DNA of 64,000 nt from RUG563 sp045589355 (GCA_045589355.1 JAZNOW010000022.1:1-64000); one strand, 5' to 3'. Numbered from the stretch's first letter, positions 41,863-49,824 are shown. Translations and numbers: made by a program. Notes: a model not told the origin generated them from the letters alone.

Positions 41863-42267
41863 TCAGATATCGGGGAGAAAAGGATGGGCTGTGGTATCCG
41901 CTTCCACCAGCAGTTCCACGTCCACCCGGTTGGGCAGGCACAGCACATGGGTGCCGAGGGAACGCAGGGGATAGTTTTCCGTGGTCACTTCTCCCTGACC
42001 GATGCACAGCTGGTTGTGACAATTGGCGCTTTCCATATAGAAACCGTTTTCGGTGATGCGGACGACGTTTTCGCTGCCGTCCGGCTGAAGGACGGTGAAT
42101 GACTGAACCTTGCCAAGGGGCAGACGGGCATATTCCTTTCCGTCTGCCAGGATGCGCACATAGCCGGTGGCCAGGGTGTCTTTTGCGTTCAGGTAACGGG
42201 CGGCGAACAGGCCGGCCGCAAGCAAAAGAACGATAAGGATGAGAAGAAGATCTTTTTTCTTAAACAA
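41863..42267 (-). CDS. NusG domain II membrane-anchored protein (EetA-like)
   Basis: A 134-residue protein with an N-terminal membrane helix (about 5-22) and an outer NusG_II-type beta domain (ADGKEYARLPLGKV ... ENGFYMESANCHNQLCIGQG). The CHNQLC pair of cysteines is typical of the family. It starts with TTG at 42267, 6 nt after AAGGAG; no other start fits, and it lies 10 bp after apbE. The pairing NusG_II then Gx transporter recurs in Firmicutes and, as I recall, corresponds to EetA-EetB of flavin-based extracellular electron transfer. Confidence 0.82.
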   Translation of the reverse strand: MFKKKDLLLILIVLLLAAGLFAARYLNAKDTLATGYVRILADGKEYARLPLGKVQSFTVLQPDGSENVVRITENGFYMESANCHNQLCIGQGEVTTENYPLRSLGTHVLCLPNRVDVELLVEADTTAHPFLPDI

Positions 42268-42277
42268 TATTGGCTCC

Positions 42278-43324
42278 TTATCTGGCGCTGGCGCCATGGG
42301 AATAAGCCATGGGATAAAGATTTTCGGACAGGATGACCGTGCCGTCCGCAAGCACGAACAGGGCGCCGGCATCGGGGATGGACCCAATCAGCGCCATGCC
42401 TTCCTCAACGGGAAGCAGGAACAGCAGGGTGGACAGGTAATCGGCCATGAAGCCGCTTTCGCACACGATGGTGACGGCCCGCAGGTGGTTGGCCGGCATG
42501 CAGGTATCGGGGTCAATGATGTGGTGATAGCGCACGCCGTCCACTTCCATATAGCGCTGGTAATCCCCGCTGGTGACCAGGGACATGTTTGTGGTATAAA
42601 ACACTTCCAGCATATCGCTTCCCGGCTGGATGGGGGCTATGCCGTCGGGGCACTGAACGCTGACGCCCCATCTATTCCGGCCGTCCAGCGGCTTTTCCCC
42701 GGCATACACATTGCCGCCCAGGCTGATGAGGAAGGAAGGCATTTTTTCCTGCAGCAGCGTTTTGATGCAATCAGCCACATAGCCCTTGGCGACAGCGCCA
42801 AGGTCCAGCCGGATATGGGGATCGGCAAAGAAGACGGTGCTGTCTTCTTCGTCCAGAATGACCTGGGAAAGGTCGGTATGCAGGCGGGCATCTTCGAGGG
42901 CGCTTTCGGAAGGCAGCACGCCTTCTTCCCGGGCATTGTGCCACAAGATAAGCACGCTGCCCATGGCGATATTTACTTTTTCATAGCCGGGGGTTGCCTG
43001 CAGATCCTTTGCCTTTTTGAGCAGGGAGAAAAGCGGGGCGTCCACCTGCACGGGGGCAGAGCCGGCGTGGCGGTTGACATACCACAGGTTATTGACACCG
43101 GGGTAGCTGTTATAGCCGTCAAAGAGACGATGGAGATACCGGAGCCGGTCCGTTACTTCATTGCAGATGCGGTCAAACTCTTCCTGGGAATCGGTATAGC
43201 CCATTAATGAAATAACGGTATCAAAATAGCCGAAAATATTTCGGGAGTATTTCGTTTCGCCCTGAGCTTTGCAGCCGGGGAGCAGCATCAGCATTGCAAG
43301 CAGGAGAGAAAACAATCGCTTCAT
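42278..43324 (-). CDS. apbE: FAD:protein FMN transferase, lipoprotein form
   Basis: A 348-residue ApbE/Ftp enzyme that moves FMN from FAD to a threonine of SGAT-type motifs in exported flavoproteins. The signal ends LLPGC (lipobox Cys18), so it is anchored outside the membrane. The core has GYFDTVISLMGY, VNIAMGSVLILWHN, LDLGAVAKGYVADCI, SLGGNVYAGE and YHHIIDPDTCMPA. Metal and FAD residues appear intact. As first gene of the operon it would modify the multi-FMN RnfG and RnfD encoded downstream. Promoter at 43424-43396. Confidence 0.95.
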   Translation of the reverse strand: MKRLFSLLLAMLMLLPGCKAQGETKYSRNIFGYFDTVISLMGYTDSQEEFDRICNEVTDRLRYLHRLFDGYNSYPGVNNLWYVNRHAGSAPVQVDAPLFSLLKKAKDLQATPGYEKVNIAMGSVLILWHNAREEGVLPSESALEDARLHTDLSQVILDEEDSTVFFADPHIRLDLGAVAKGYVADCIKTLLQEKMPSFLISLGGNVYAGEKPLDGRNRWGVSVQCPDGIAPIQPGSDMLEVFYTTNMSLVTSGDYQRYMEVDGVRYHHIIDPDTCMPANHLRAVTIVCESGFMADYLSTLLFLLPVEEGMALIGSIPDAGALFVLADGTVILSENLYPMAYSHGASAR

Positions 43325-43395
43325 AAAAACGCGATCCTTTCTTGTCCGTGAATTTTAAGATGAATGCCTGAATATTCAATATAACACCACCGTGT

Positions 43396-43424
43396 ATTAT
43401 AGCAAAGAATTGTCCCTTGCGCAA
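43396..43424 (-). promoter_or_regulatory. Promoter of the apbE-rnf operon
   Basis: On the minus strand TTGCGC (43424-43419), 17 nt, TATAAT (43401-43396), giving a leader of about 65 nt. A TTGCGCAA palindrome overlaps the -35. Confidence 0.75.
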
Positions 43425-43515
43425 GTAAAATGCGCAATTGTCAATAAAATGCAATATTTATTTCAAACTGACATTTCTTCCGGAAAAAATGGCAAAGAAA
43501 ATTCAAAAAACAGTA

Positions 43516-43545
43516 TTGTTTGAACCATGGGGAATGGTGTATAAT
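43516..43545 (+). promoter_or_regulatory. Promoter of the secreted-protein gene
   Basis: TTGTTT (43516-43521), 18 nt, TATAAT (43540-43545), divergent from the rnf promoter with less than 100 bp between the two. Confidence 0.7.
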
Positions 43546-43579
43546 AAAATCAAATCATTCTATCAGGGAGGATATCTCT

Positions 43580-44125
43580 ATGGCAAAGAAACTTTTTATT
43601 TTGCTGCTGGCCGTGTGCCTGGTGCTGGGTGCTGTAAGCGTGGGCGCTGCTTCTGCCGAAACCATGGGCCTGGGTGCCTACACCGTGCTTGCCGGCGCCG
43701 AAAGCGCTTATGAAGAAGACGGCGATGCCTATGACGGCGGCTACACCGTGGAAACCACCACCTGTGCCGTGGTGATCGGTGACGACAACGTGATCAAGAG
43801 CATCCGCTTCGACATGACCCAGTCCAAGCTGGGCTTCACCGCCAAGGGCGAAGTGCTCAACGAAGCAAACTCCGTGATCGCTTCCAAGGTGGAACTGAAG
43901 GAAAACTATGGCATGGTGGCCTATGCCAAGGCGCCTGCCGGCGAATGGTACACCCAGGCTGCTGCTTTTGAAAGCTTCTGCGTGGGCAAGACCGTGGACG
44001 AAGTGCTGGCCTTTGAACTGAGCGAAGACGGCAAGCTGGTGGATGCTGATATGAAGACCAGCTGCTCCATCATCGTTTCCAGCTTCCTGCAGTCTCTGAA
44101 GCTGGCTGCAGCCAACGCCCGTTAA
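43580..44125 (+). CDS. Secreted protein of unknown function next to the Rnf operon
   Basis: A 181-residue exported protein. A signal peptide (1-26, ending SAETM) is followed by one compact domain: VETTTCAVVIGDDNVIKSIR, LKENYGMVAYAKAPAGEWYT, FCVGKTVDEVLAFEL and DADMKTSCSIIVSSFLQSLK. The order of elements (D-G-x-I strand, EWY, GKT-EV, DAD...C) loosely recalls FMN-binding-like extracellular domains, but no SGAT motif is present. No lipobox or anchor is visible, so it is likely released or periplasm-like. GGGAGG lies upstream. It is strongly expressed by promoter quality and divergent from apbE-rnf. Function not assigned. Confidence 0.78.
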   Translation: MAKKLFILLLAVCLVLGAVSVGAASAETMGLGAYTVLAGAESAYEEDGDAYDGGYTVETTTCAVVIGDDNVIKSIRFDMTQSKLGFTAKGEVLNEANSVIASKVELKENYGMVAYAKAPAGEWYTQAAAFESFCVGKTVDEVLAFELSEDGKLVDADMKTSCSIIVSSFLQSLKLAAANAR

Positions 44126-44147
44126 CAAAACCGATTACAGGGACAAA

Positions 44148-44184
44148 TACAAAAGGGAAACCGGTTTCGGTTTCCCTTTTTTGT
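44148..44184 (+). terminator. Terminator after the secreted-protein gene
   Basis: AAAAGGGAAACCG (44151-44163) pairs with CGGTTTCCCTTTT (44168-44180), followed by TT. Confidence 0.9.
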
Positions 44185-44201
44185 CCCGATTGTGGCAATG
44201 A

Positions 44202-44230
44202 TTGACTTTGAATTCCGGGAAGTTTATACT
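44202..44230 (+). promoter_or_regulatory. Promoter of the rhomboid-like gene
   Basis: TTGACT (44202-44207), 17 nt, TATACT (44225-44230), only about 20 nt before the start codon; the leader is very short but contains GGGGAGG. Confidence 0.75.
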
Positions 44231-44249
44231 GATGGGGAGGTGAAAAAGA

Positions 44250-44891
44250 ATGCAGAAGTTTTTAAACCGGCTGGAATGGAAAATGAACCGTTATGCCATC
44301 CGGGACCTGATGAAGTATGTATGCCTGATGATGCTGGGCGTTTTTGTGCTGGAATTTTTGCCGCTGCCAAAGAGCGCGGTGCAGCTTTTGCGGTTTGACC
44401 GGGCTTTGATTCTCAAGGGGCAGGTATGGCGGCTGCTGACGTTTGCAATATTGCCGCCCACGGGGTCTTTGATCTGGATTTTGCTGAGCCTGTATTTTTA
44501 TTATTTCATCGGCTCTTCCCTGGAAAGCCGGTGGGGCAGTGCCCGTTTCAACCTGTATTACCTGCTGGGGGTGATCTGCAATATTGCGGCAGGTTTCCTT
44601 TGCGGCAGTGCCACCAATGAGTACCTGAACCTGAGCCTAATGTTGTGCTTTGCCGCCATGTACCCGGACCATGAGTTCATGATCATGTTCTTTTTGCCCA
44701 TCAAGGCCAAATGGATCGGCATTGCGGATGCGGTGCTGCTGCTTCTTTTGTTTGTCCGGACGGATTGGGCCGGGCGCATCGGAATGGTTCTTTCCCTGCT
44801 GCCGTTTTTCCTGTTTCTTGGGAAGGACGTGTTTTTGCAGGCGAAAATGGCATGGAAACGGCTGCAATACCGCATTCGCTCCGGAAGATAA
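44250..44891 (+). CDS. Rhomboid-like membrane protein without the catalytic dyad
   Basis: A 213-residue, six-helix protein. GQVWRLLTFAILPP, YYFIGSSLESRWGSARFNLY and FFLPIKAKWIGI follow rhomboid helices 1-3 and the IPIKAKW-type segment closely. In active rhomboids helix 4 carries GxSG and helix 6 a histidine; here the corresponding helices read YLNLSLMLCFAAMYPDHE and GRIGMVLSLLPFFLF, so neither the GxSG serine nor the histidine is present. It is thus probably an inactive rhomboid-like protein that binds membrane proteins. Preceded by its own promoter, followed by the glycerophosphodiesterase gene with a separate promoter. Confidence 0.82.
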   Translation: MQKFLNRLEWKMNRYAIRDLMKYVCLMMLGVFVLEFLPLPKSAVQLLRFDRALILKGQVWRLLTFAILPPTGSLIWILLSLYFYYFIGSSLESRWGSARFNLYYLLGVICNIAAGFLCGSATNEYLNLSLMLCFAAMYPDHEFMIMFFLPIKAKWIGIADAVLLLLLFVRTDWAGRIGMVLSLLPFFLFLGKDVFLQAKMAWKRLQYRIRSGR

Positions 44892-44954
44892 GAAAAAAGA
44901 CGAAAAAGAAGGGAAAAACCTGTACCGCAATGGCCAAAAGAAGCTGGGCGGCAG

Positions 44955-44983
44955 TTGCATTTCAAGGGGTTTTCATGTATAAT
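44955..44983 (+). promoter_or_regulatory. Promoter of the glycerophosphodiesterase gene
   Basis: TTGCAT (44955-44960), 17 nt, TATAAT (44978-44983), about 60 nt before the start codon. Confidence 0.75.
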
Positions 44984-45042
44984 GTATGAATGCCATGCAA
45001 GGGAAGGGCGTACTTTTTCCGGCGTGGTAACGGAGGAAGCGG

Positions 45043-45861
45043 ATGGCGGTAATGATTGCTGCGGTGCTTGGCTGCGTGGCGGTGTATGTTCTGCTGATCA
45101 TGCCGGCCATGCGCAGCTGGCGCAAGGGCGGTGCCACAACGCCGGAATACTTTGCCCACCGGGGCCTGCATGGAGAAAACATTGCGGAAAACTCCATGGC
45201 GGCATTTCAGAGGGCAATGGAAAAGGGGTATGGCATCGAGCTGGATGTGCGGCTGACACGGGACGATCAGCTGGTAGTGTTTCACGACGATACGCCCGGG
45301 CGGCTATGCGGCGAAGAAACGCCCATCCGGAATATGACGTACGAGCAGGTGCGTGCCCTCCGCCTGCCGGACGGACAGCAGATCCCGTTGTTTGCGGACG
45401 TGCTGGAAACGGTGCAGGGCAAGGTGCCGCTGCTGGTGGAAATCAAAAGCCACCGGATGGGGGATGCGTCCACGGCAGAAAAAACCTGGGATGTGCTGCA
45501 ACACTACCGGTGCAAGTTTGCCGTGCAGAGCTTTGATCCTTTCCAGCTGCGTTATTTTAAACGGCATGCAAAGCATGTAACGCGGGGACAGCTGGCCCGT
45601 AAATGCCCCAAAGGAAAAGGGTTTTCCATCGGAAAGCTGGCGGAAATTCTGGCCGGTAATCTGGTGTTCAACCGTATATCCGTGCCCGACTATGTGGCTT
45701 ACCAGCATACGGACACGAAGAAATTATGTTATCAAAAGATGCGCAAGGCCTTCAGGGTGCCGCTGGCTGTGTGGACGGTGGATTCTCAGCACGCGGAAGA
45801 AAAGGCGAAAGAAAACGCCGACTGGATCATCTTTGAAGGTTATTTGCCCGGAAAGCAATGA
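45043..45861 (+). CDS. Glycerophosphodiester phosphodiesterase, membrane-anchored
   Basis: A 272-residue GDPD-family protein that hydrolyses glycerophosphodiesters to glycerol-3-phosphate and an alcohol. An N-terminal helix (2-20) probably anchors it. The catalytic set is present: AHRGLHG (first His), IAENSMAAF, GIELDVRLTRDDQLVVFHDD (metal ligands E and D, second His) and VEIKSH. A TIM-barrel end follows (AVWTVDS, ADWIIFEGY). GGAGG upstream. The greA gene follows within 14 bp, so they may share a transcript. Confidence 0.92.
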   Translation: MAVMIAAVLGCVAVYVLLIMPAMRSWRKGGATTPEYFAHRGLHGENIAENSMAAFQRAMEKGYGIELDVRLTRDDQLVVFHDDTPGRLCGEETPIRNMTYEQVRALRLPDGQQIPLFADVLETVQGKVPLLVEIKSHRMGDASTAEKTWDVLQHYRCKFAVQSFDPFQLRYFKRHAKHVTRGQLARKCPKGKGFSIGKLAEILAGNLVFNRISVPDYVAYQHTDTKKLCYQKMRKAFRVPLAVWTVDSQHAEEKAKENADWIIFEGYLPGKQ

Positions 45862-45874
45862 GGAGGAAAATAAA

Positions 45875-46366
45875 ATGAGCGAAGTACATGAACATCTCAA
45901 TAAGACCGTTGTGTCCCCCGAAGGGATGCGGAAAATGGAAGAAAAGCTCCAGTACCTGACCACTGTGCGCCGGGCGGAAGTGGCTGAACAGATCAGCATT
46001 GCCCGCGGCTTTGGCGACTTGAGCGAAAATGCCGAATACGATGAAGCCAAGAACGAACAGAGCCGCCTGGAAGCGGAAATCATGGAGCTGGAAAACGCCA
46101 TCCATACCGCCATCGTGATCGATGACGAAAACGTGTCCACCGATGCGGTGAACGTGGGTACCATCGTGAAGGTGCTGTTTGTGGAAGACGGCGACGAAGA
46201 AGAATACACCATCGTGGGCGCCCGGGAAAGCGACCCCATGACCAACAAGATCAGCAACGAATGCCCCATGGGCGCTGCACTGCTGGGCCGCAAGACCGGC
46301 GATGTTGTAACGGTGGATGCTCCCGACGGCGCTTACCAGCTGAAGATTCTGGGCATCCGCGCCTGA
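45875..46366 (+). CDS. greA: Transcription elongation factor GreA
   Basis: A 163-residue factor that stimulates RNA polymerase to cleave backtracked transcripts. The N-terminal coiled coil (about 10-85) has the tip acids in ARGFGDLSENAEYDEAKNEQ (Asp and Glu that enter the secondary channel). The C-terminal FKBP-like domain has YTIVGARESDP and SNECPMGAALLGRKTGD. ATG at 45875 is preceded by GAGGAGG. The greA-lysS order is conserved in many Firmicutes. Confidence 0.97.
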   Translation: MSEVHEHLNKTVVSPEGMRKMEEKLQYLTTVRRAEVAEQISIARGFGDLSENAEYDEAKNEQSRLEAEIMELENAIHTAIVIDDENVSTDAVNVGTIVKVLFVEDGDEEEYTIVGARESDPMTNKISNECPMGAALLGRKTGDVVTVDAPDGAYQLKILGIRA

Positions 46367-46401
46367 GAATACCACACGCAAGAAACGAGGAATGATTGAA
46401 A

Positions 46402-47895
46402 ATGGCTCAGGAAATGAACGTTCCTTCCTATTCTGAACAGGAACTGATCCGCCGGGAAAAGCTGGCCGCCCTGCAATCTGCCGGCCAGGATCCCTATGAA
46501 ATTACCCATTATGATGTGACCCACCACAGCCAGGACATCATCGAAAATTTCGTGGATGATGCTGAACCCATCGAAGTTTCCGTGGCCGGCCGTATGATGA
46601 GCCGCCGTGTGATGGGCAAAGCCAGCTTTGCAAGCCTGCTGGACCGTCAGGGCAATATCCAGATTTACGTGACCCGGGATGATCTGGGCGAAGAAGCCTA
46701 TGCCGCTTTCAAAAAGAGCGACATCGGCGATATTTTCGGCGTGAAGGGCATTCCTTTCCGCACCAAGACCGGCATGGTGTCCATCCATGTGAAGGAAATG
46801 GTGCTGCTGAGCAAGTCTTTGAAGGTGCTGCCTGAAAAGTTCCACGGCCTGGTGGATACCGACCTGCGTTTCCGTCAGCGCTACCTGGACCTGATCGTAA
46901 ACCCGGAAGTGAAGAAGAACTTCATCATCCGTTCCCGGTTCATCAAGTTCATGCGCAATTATCTGGACGATATGGGCTATATCGAAGTGGAAACCCCGGT
47001 GCTCAATACCATCGCCGGCGGCGCCACGGCCCGTCCTTTTGTTACCCATCATAACACCCTGGACATCAACATGTACATGCGCATCGCTACCGAACTGCCC
47101 CTCAAGCGGCTGATCGTTGGCGGCATGGACCGGGTGTACGAAATTGGCCGCATCTTCCGCAACGAAGGCATGGACCCCAAGCATAACCCCGAATTCACTT
47201 CCGTGGAACTGTACCAGGCCTATGCCGATTTCCATGACATGATGGACATTTGCGAAGGTATCATTTCCGGCGCCGCCAAGGAAATCCTGGGCACGTACGA
47301 AGTGGAATGGATGGGCGAAAAGATCAACCTGGCCCCCGGCTGGCGCCGCATGACCATGGTGGAAGCCGTGAAGGAATATGTGGGCATTGACTTTGATGCC
47401 ATTTCTGACGACGCTGAAGCCGTGGCCGCTGCCAAGGCTAAGGGTGTGGAGCTGGCCGAAACTGCCGACAAGACCTGGGGCAACGCCCTCTATGCCTGCT
47501 TCGATCAGAAGGTGGAAGAACATCTGATCCAGCCTACCTTCATCACCATGTATCCGGTGGAAGTATCTCCCTTGACCAAGCGCAGCCCCCAGGATCCCCG
47601 GCTGACCGAACGCTTCGAAGCCTTCATCTGCCACAGCGAAATGGGGAACGCCTATTCCGAACTGAACGACCCCATCGACCAGCGCAGCCGCTTTGAAAAG
47701 CAGCTGGAACTGCGTGAACGGGGCGACGATGAAGCGGAAATGCTGGATGAAGACTTCCTGAACGCTCTGGAATACGGCATGCCGCCCACCGGCGGTATGG
47801 GCATCGGCATTGACCGGTGCGTGATGCTGCTTACCGGCAGCGACACCATCCGCGAAGTGATCCTGTTCCCCACGATGAAGCCGCTGGATCGCTGA
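46402..47895 (+). CDS. lysS: Lysyl-tRNA synthetase, class II
   Basis: A 497-residue class II synthetase. The OB-fold anticodon-binding domain (about 45-160) has VAGRMMSRRVMGKASFASLL. Motif 2 is GRIFRNEGMDPKHNPEFTSV and motif 3 is GMGIGIDRCVMLLTGSDTIR. ATG at 46402 is used; an in-frame TTG at 46396 would also fit the GAGG site. Full length and apparently undamaged to the normal C-terminus (LFPTMKPL). The mobile element begins immediately after its stop. Confidence 0.97.
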   Translation: MAQEMNVPSYSEQELIRREKLAALQSAGQDPYEITHYDVTHHSQDIIENFVDDAEPIEVSVAGRMMSRRVMGKASFASLLDRQGNIQIYVTRDDLGEEAYAAFKKSDIGDIFGVKGIPFRTKTGMVSIHVKEMVLLSKSLKVLPEKFHGLVDTDLRFRQRYLDLIVNPEVKKNFIIRSRFIKFMRNYLDDMGYIEVETPVLNTIAGGATARPFVTHHNTLDINMYMRIATELPLKRLIVGGMDRVYEIGRIFRNEGMDPKHNPEFTSVELYQAYADFHDMMDICEGIISGAAKEILGTYEVEWMGEKINLAPGWRRMTMVEAVKEYVGIDFDAISDDAEAVAAAKAKGVELAETADKTWGNALYACFDQKVEEHLIQPTFITMYPVEVSPLTKRSPQDPRLTERFEAFICHSEMGNAYSELNDPIDQRSRFEKQLELRERGDDEAEMLDEDFLNALEYGMPPTGGMGIGIDRCVMLLTGSDTIREVILFPTMKPLDR

Positions 47896-48122
47896 AACCC
47901 TTATAAATCAACGGGTTTGGGGTTTTGAAAAAGAATAAAAGCCGCATTTTACACCAAATTTACACCAATTGAGTTTTTCCTGATGGAAATTCTGAACTGA
48001 ATATTCCAAGAAAGGCACTTTTCAAAATGATGAAAAGTGTCTTTTTTGATTTGATAGATGCCTTTGATACAAATCTCCCAAAAGGGACAAAAAGTAATCA
48101 GGATCGTAAGGAGGTGAATACT
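47896..48122. other. Probable left junction of the mobile element
   Basis: No gene is visible. Just after the lysS stop AAACCC (47895-47900) faces GGGTTT (47913-47918). TTTACACCAA then occurs twice with an 11-bp period (47948-47957 and 47959-47968). Base composition falls from GC-rich to AT-rich here. Repeats of this kind are often integrase-binding or attachment arms. I place the element boundary between 47,896 and 47,970, but the right end is outside the window, so the att core cannot be defined. Confidence 0.45.
48014..48047 (+). terminator. Terminator before parB
   Basis: GGCACTTTTC (48014-48023) pairs with GAAAAGTGTC (48032-48041), followed by TTTTTT. It would insulate the element from lysS transcription. 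Confidence 0.85.
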
Positions 48123-49019
48123 GTGTCAGGTATAAATAACTTTTCAGCAGAGAGAGTCACAATAGATGAAATGATTACTGAGATTTCGCTTTCAGAGATT
48201 CACAGCTTTAAGAATCATCCATTCAAAGTCGTTGATGATGAACGAATGATGGATACGGCTGAAAGCATACGAGCATATGGTGTTTTGATTCCAGTCATTG
48301 TGCGTCCGAGAACGGAAGGTGGTTTTGAGATGATTTCTGGTCATAGAAGAAAGAGGGGAAGCGAATTGGCGGGTTTAGATAGAATTCCGGCTATTGTCCG
48401 TGAGCTGGATGATGATGCTGCTACGATTGTTATGGTAGATAGTAATTTGCAGCGTGAAACATTGCTGCCAAGCGAAAAGGCTTTTGCTTATAAAATGAAA
48501 ATGGATGCTATCAAGAGATCAGCAGGAAGACCGTCAAAAAATAATTGTGGCCAAGTTGGCCACAATTTTTCGGGTAAACGTAGTATTGAGCTTTTAGCTG
48601 ATAATTCACCGGATAGCAGTAAGCAAATTCAGCGATACATTCGACTGACAGAACTCATCCCACCTATATTGACAATGGTTGATGAACGAAAAATCGCTTT
48701 TAATACAGCTGTTGAATTATCCTACTTGAGTCAGAGAGAACAAGAACTTTTGTTGGAAGCAATGGACAGCGAACAAACAACGCCATCTCTTTCTCAAGCC
48801 CTGCGTATTAAGCGATTTTCGCAAGAGAGAAAAATCACGGAGACAGTCCTGCAAGCCATCATGTCGGAAGAGAAGAAAACAGATGTGGACAAGCTGACGC
48901 TTACTGAGGAAAAGATAGGGAAGTATTTTCCAAAGTCTTATACTCCAAAGGACAGAGAGAAGATTATTCTCAAATTGTTGGAAGCATGGTCTCAGAGAAG
49001 ACAAGGAATAACGAAGTAA
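48123..49019 (+). CDS. parB: ParB/Spo0J-family partition protein
   Basis: A 298-residue ParB-type CTP-dependent DNA clamp. The CTPase region has ISGHRRKRGSELAGLD (the GHRR/GERR box) and VMVDSNLQRETLLPSEKAFA. A HTH-like region follows near 140-200, and the C-terminal third is helical. The frame opens at 48027, but that ATG sits in the loop of the preceding terminator; the GTG at 48123 has AGGAGG 8 nt upstream and is preferred. No parA lies beside it. On conjugative elements such proteins help stabilise the excised circle. Confidence 0.85.
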   Translation: MSGINNFSAERVTIDEMITEISLSEIHSFKNHPFKVVDDERMMDTAESIRAYGVLIPVIVRPRTEGGFEMISGHRRKRGSELAGLDRIPAIVRELDDDAATIVMVDSNLQRETLLPSEKAFAYKMKMDAIKRSAGRPSKNNCGQVGHNFSGKRSIELLADNSPDSSKQIQRYIRLTELIPPILTMVDERKIAFNTAVELSYLSQREQELLLEAMDSEQTTPSLSQALRIKRFSQERKITETVLQAIMSEEKKTDVDKLTLTEEKIGKYFPKSYTPKDREKIILKLLEAWSQRRQGITK

Positions 49020-49060
49020 TGTGATTATCTGAGAAAACTAAATATTATCTCAATGTTAGG

Positions 49061-49300
49061 AGGAAAAAATTATTTCAATTTATGAAGGGAATACCAAGAA
49101 TTACACAAGCATGAAAAAATATCATCTGAAGAGCGAAGTGCTTTCTATCAAAAGATAAGATGTCTGATGCTAGTGCTGCTCTTCCTGATAAACGAGTGTT
49201 TTAATTAATTTTGAAGTTCACTCAGCTTTGCAAGTAATATTCAAAAACCATCCGTAATGGAATTCGACAGAAAGGGAAGAGTTACATAAAGGCTGGTTGT
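49061..49300 (+). pseudogene. Decayed copy of the HTH/DUF6017 replication-type gene
   Basis: The DNA can be aligned by eye with the start of the intact gene at 51076: AGGAGGAAA, then AAGAATTACACAA, then CATCATtTGA-like CATCTGAAG, then GTCTGATG-TAGTGCTGCTCT, and a weaker match around ATTCGACAG...AAAGTTACAT against the ATTCGAGAGCTGG region. Many substitutions and small gaps destroy every reading frame. It is a relic of a second copy of that gene. Confidence 0.6.
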
Positions 49301-49824
49301 TGTGTTTTCAAGTTTAGAAAAAAGTGCGAATCCATATAAAACAAAACAATCCGGTAGTCTCAATTTTTTCAATTTAGTCATTATAAATATTATGATTTAT
49401 TTGTAAAATTTGTCTGAATTTGAAATGGAAAAAAGGAAAAAATAGCGAAAAATTCACCGCTGTAACTTTCAAAAAATTCAAGTTGATGTATAAGATTTCA
49501 TATTATTAAATTCTTTAGTGAAAAGAGCATAACAAATATTATATGTTTCATTAATAATTTGCAAATTAACTAGCGAATGATAGTGTAAAACGGAGGAGAT
49601 GTGCACATAATAATTGTAGGGATAATGAAGATAGATAGTAAAAAAAAGTAAAAGGAGTGGAGGAAAATATGAAAGAATTGATACGTTATCATATTTGTTG
49701 TTAATGGCATTGACTTTGGTTTCATGATAGTAGGAACTTGAAAAATTGTTACAGTATAGATCGATAATACAAAGTTTGTATTGAAAATTCTGAAGAATAA
49801 GATCAACAGAAGGAAGAAACAAAG
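49301..49824. other. AT-rich decayed stretch, with a possible lipoprotein-gene remnant
   Basis: No intact gene is visible. At 49668 an ATG with GGAGG upstream starts MKELIRYHICC and stops. Shifted by one frame the same DNA reads YLLLMALTLVS and then meets TGA where a lipobox cysteine could have been. It thus resembles the start of a lost lipoprotein gene. The rest is low-complexity AT-rich DNA. Confidence 0.4.

Noticed and set aside
47893..47921. AAACCC/GGGTTT pair as the lysS terminator.
   Set aside because: A 6-bp stem with a 12-nt loop and GGGG before the T run is weak; the hairpin at 48014-48047 is the better terminator.
48027..48122. Upstream ATG for parB.
   Set aside because: It falls in the loop of a clear intrinsic terminator; the GTG at 48123 has AGGAGG at 8 nt.
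49478..49822. A 114-codon minus frame in the AT-rich stretch.
   Set aside because: Its Tyr/Ile/Asn-rich translation, lack of a ribosome site and AT-rich setting suggest chance.
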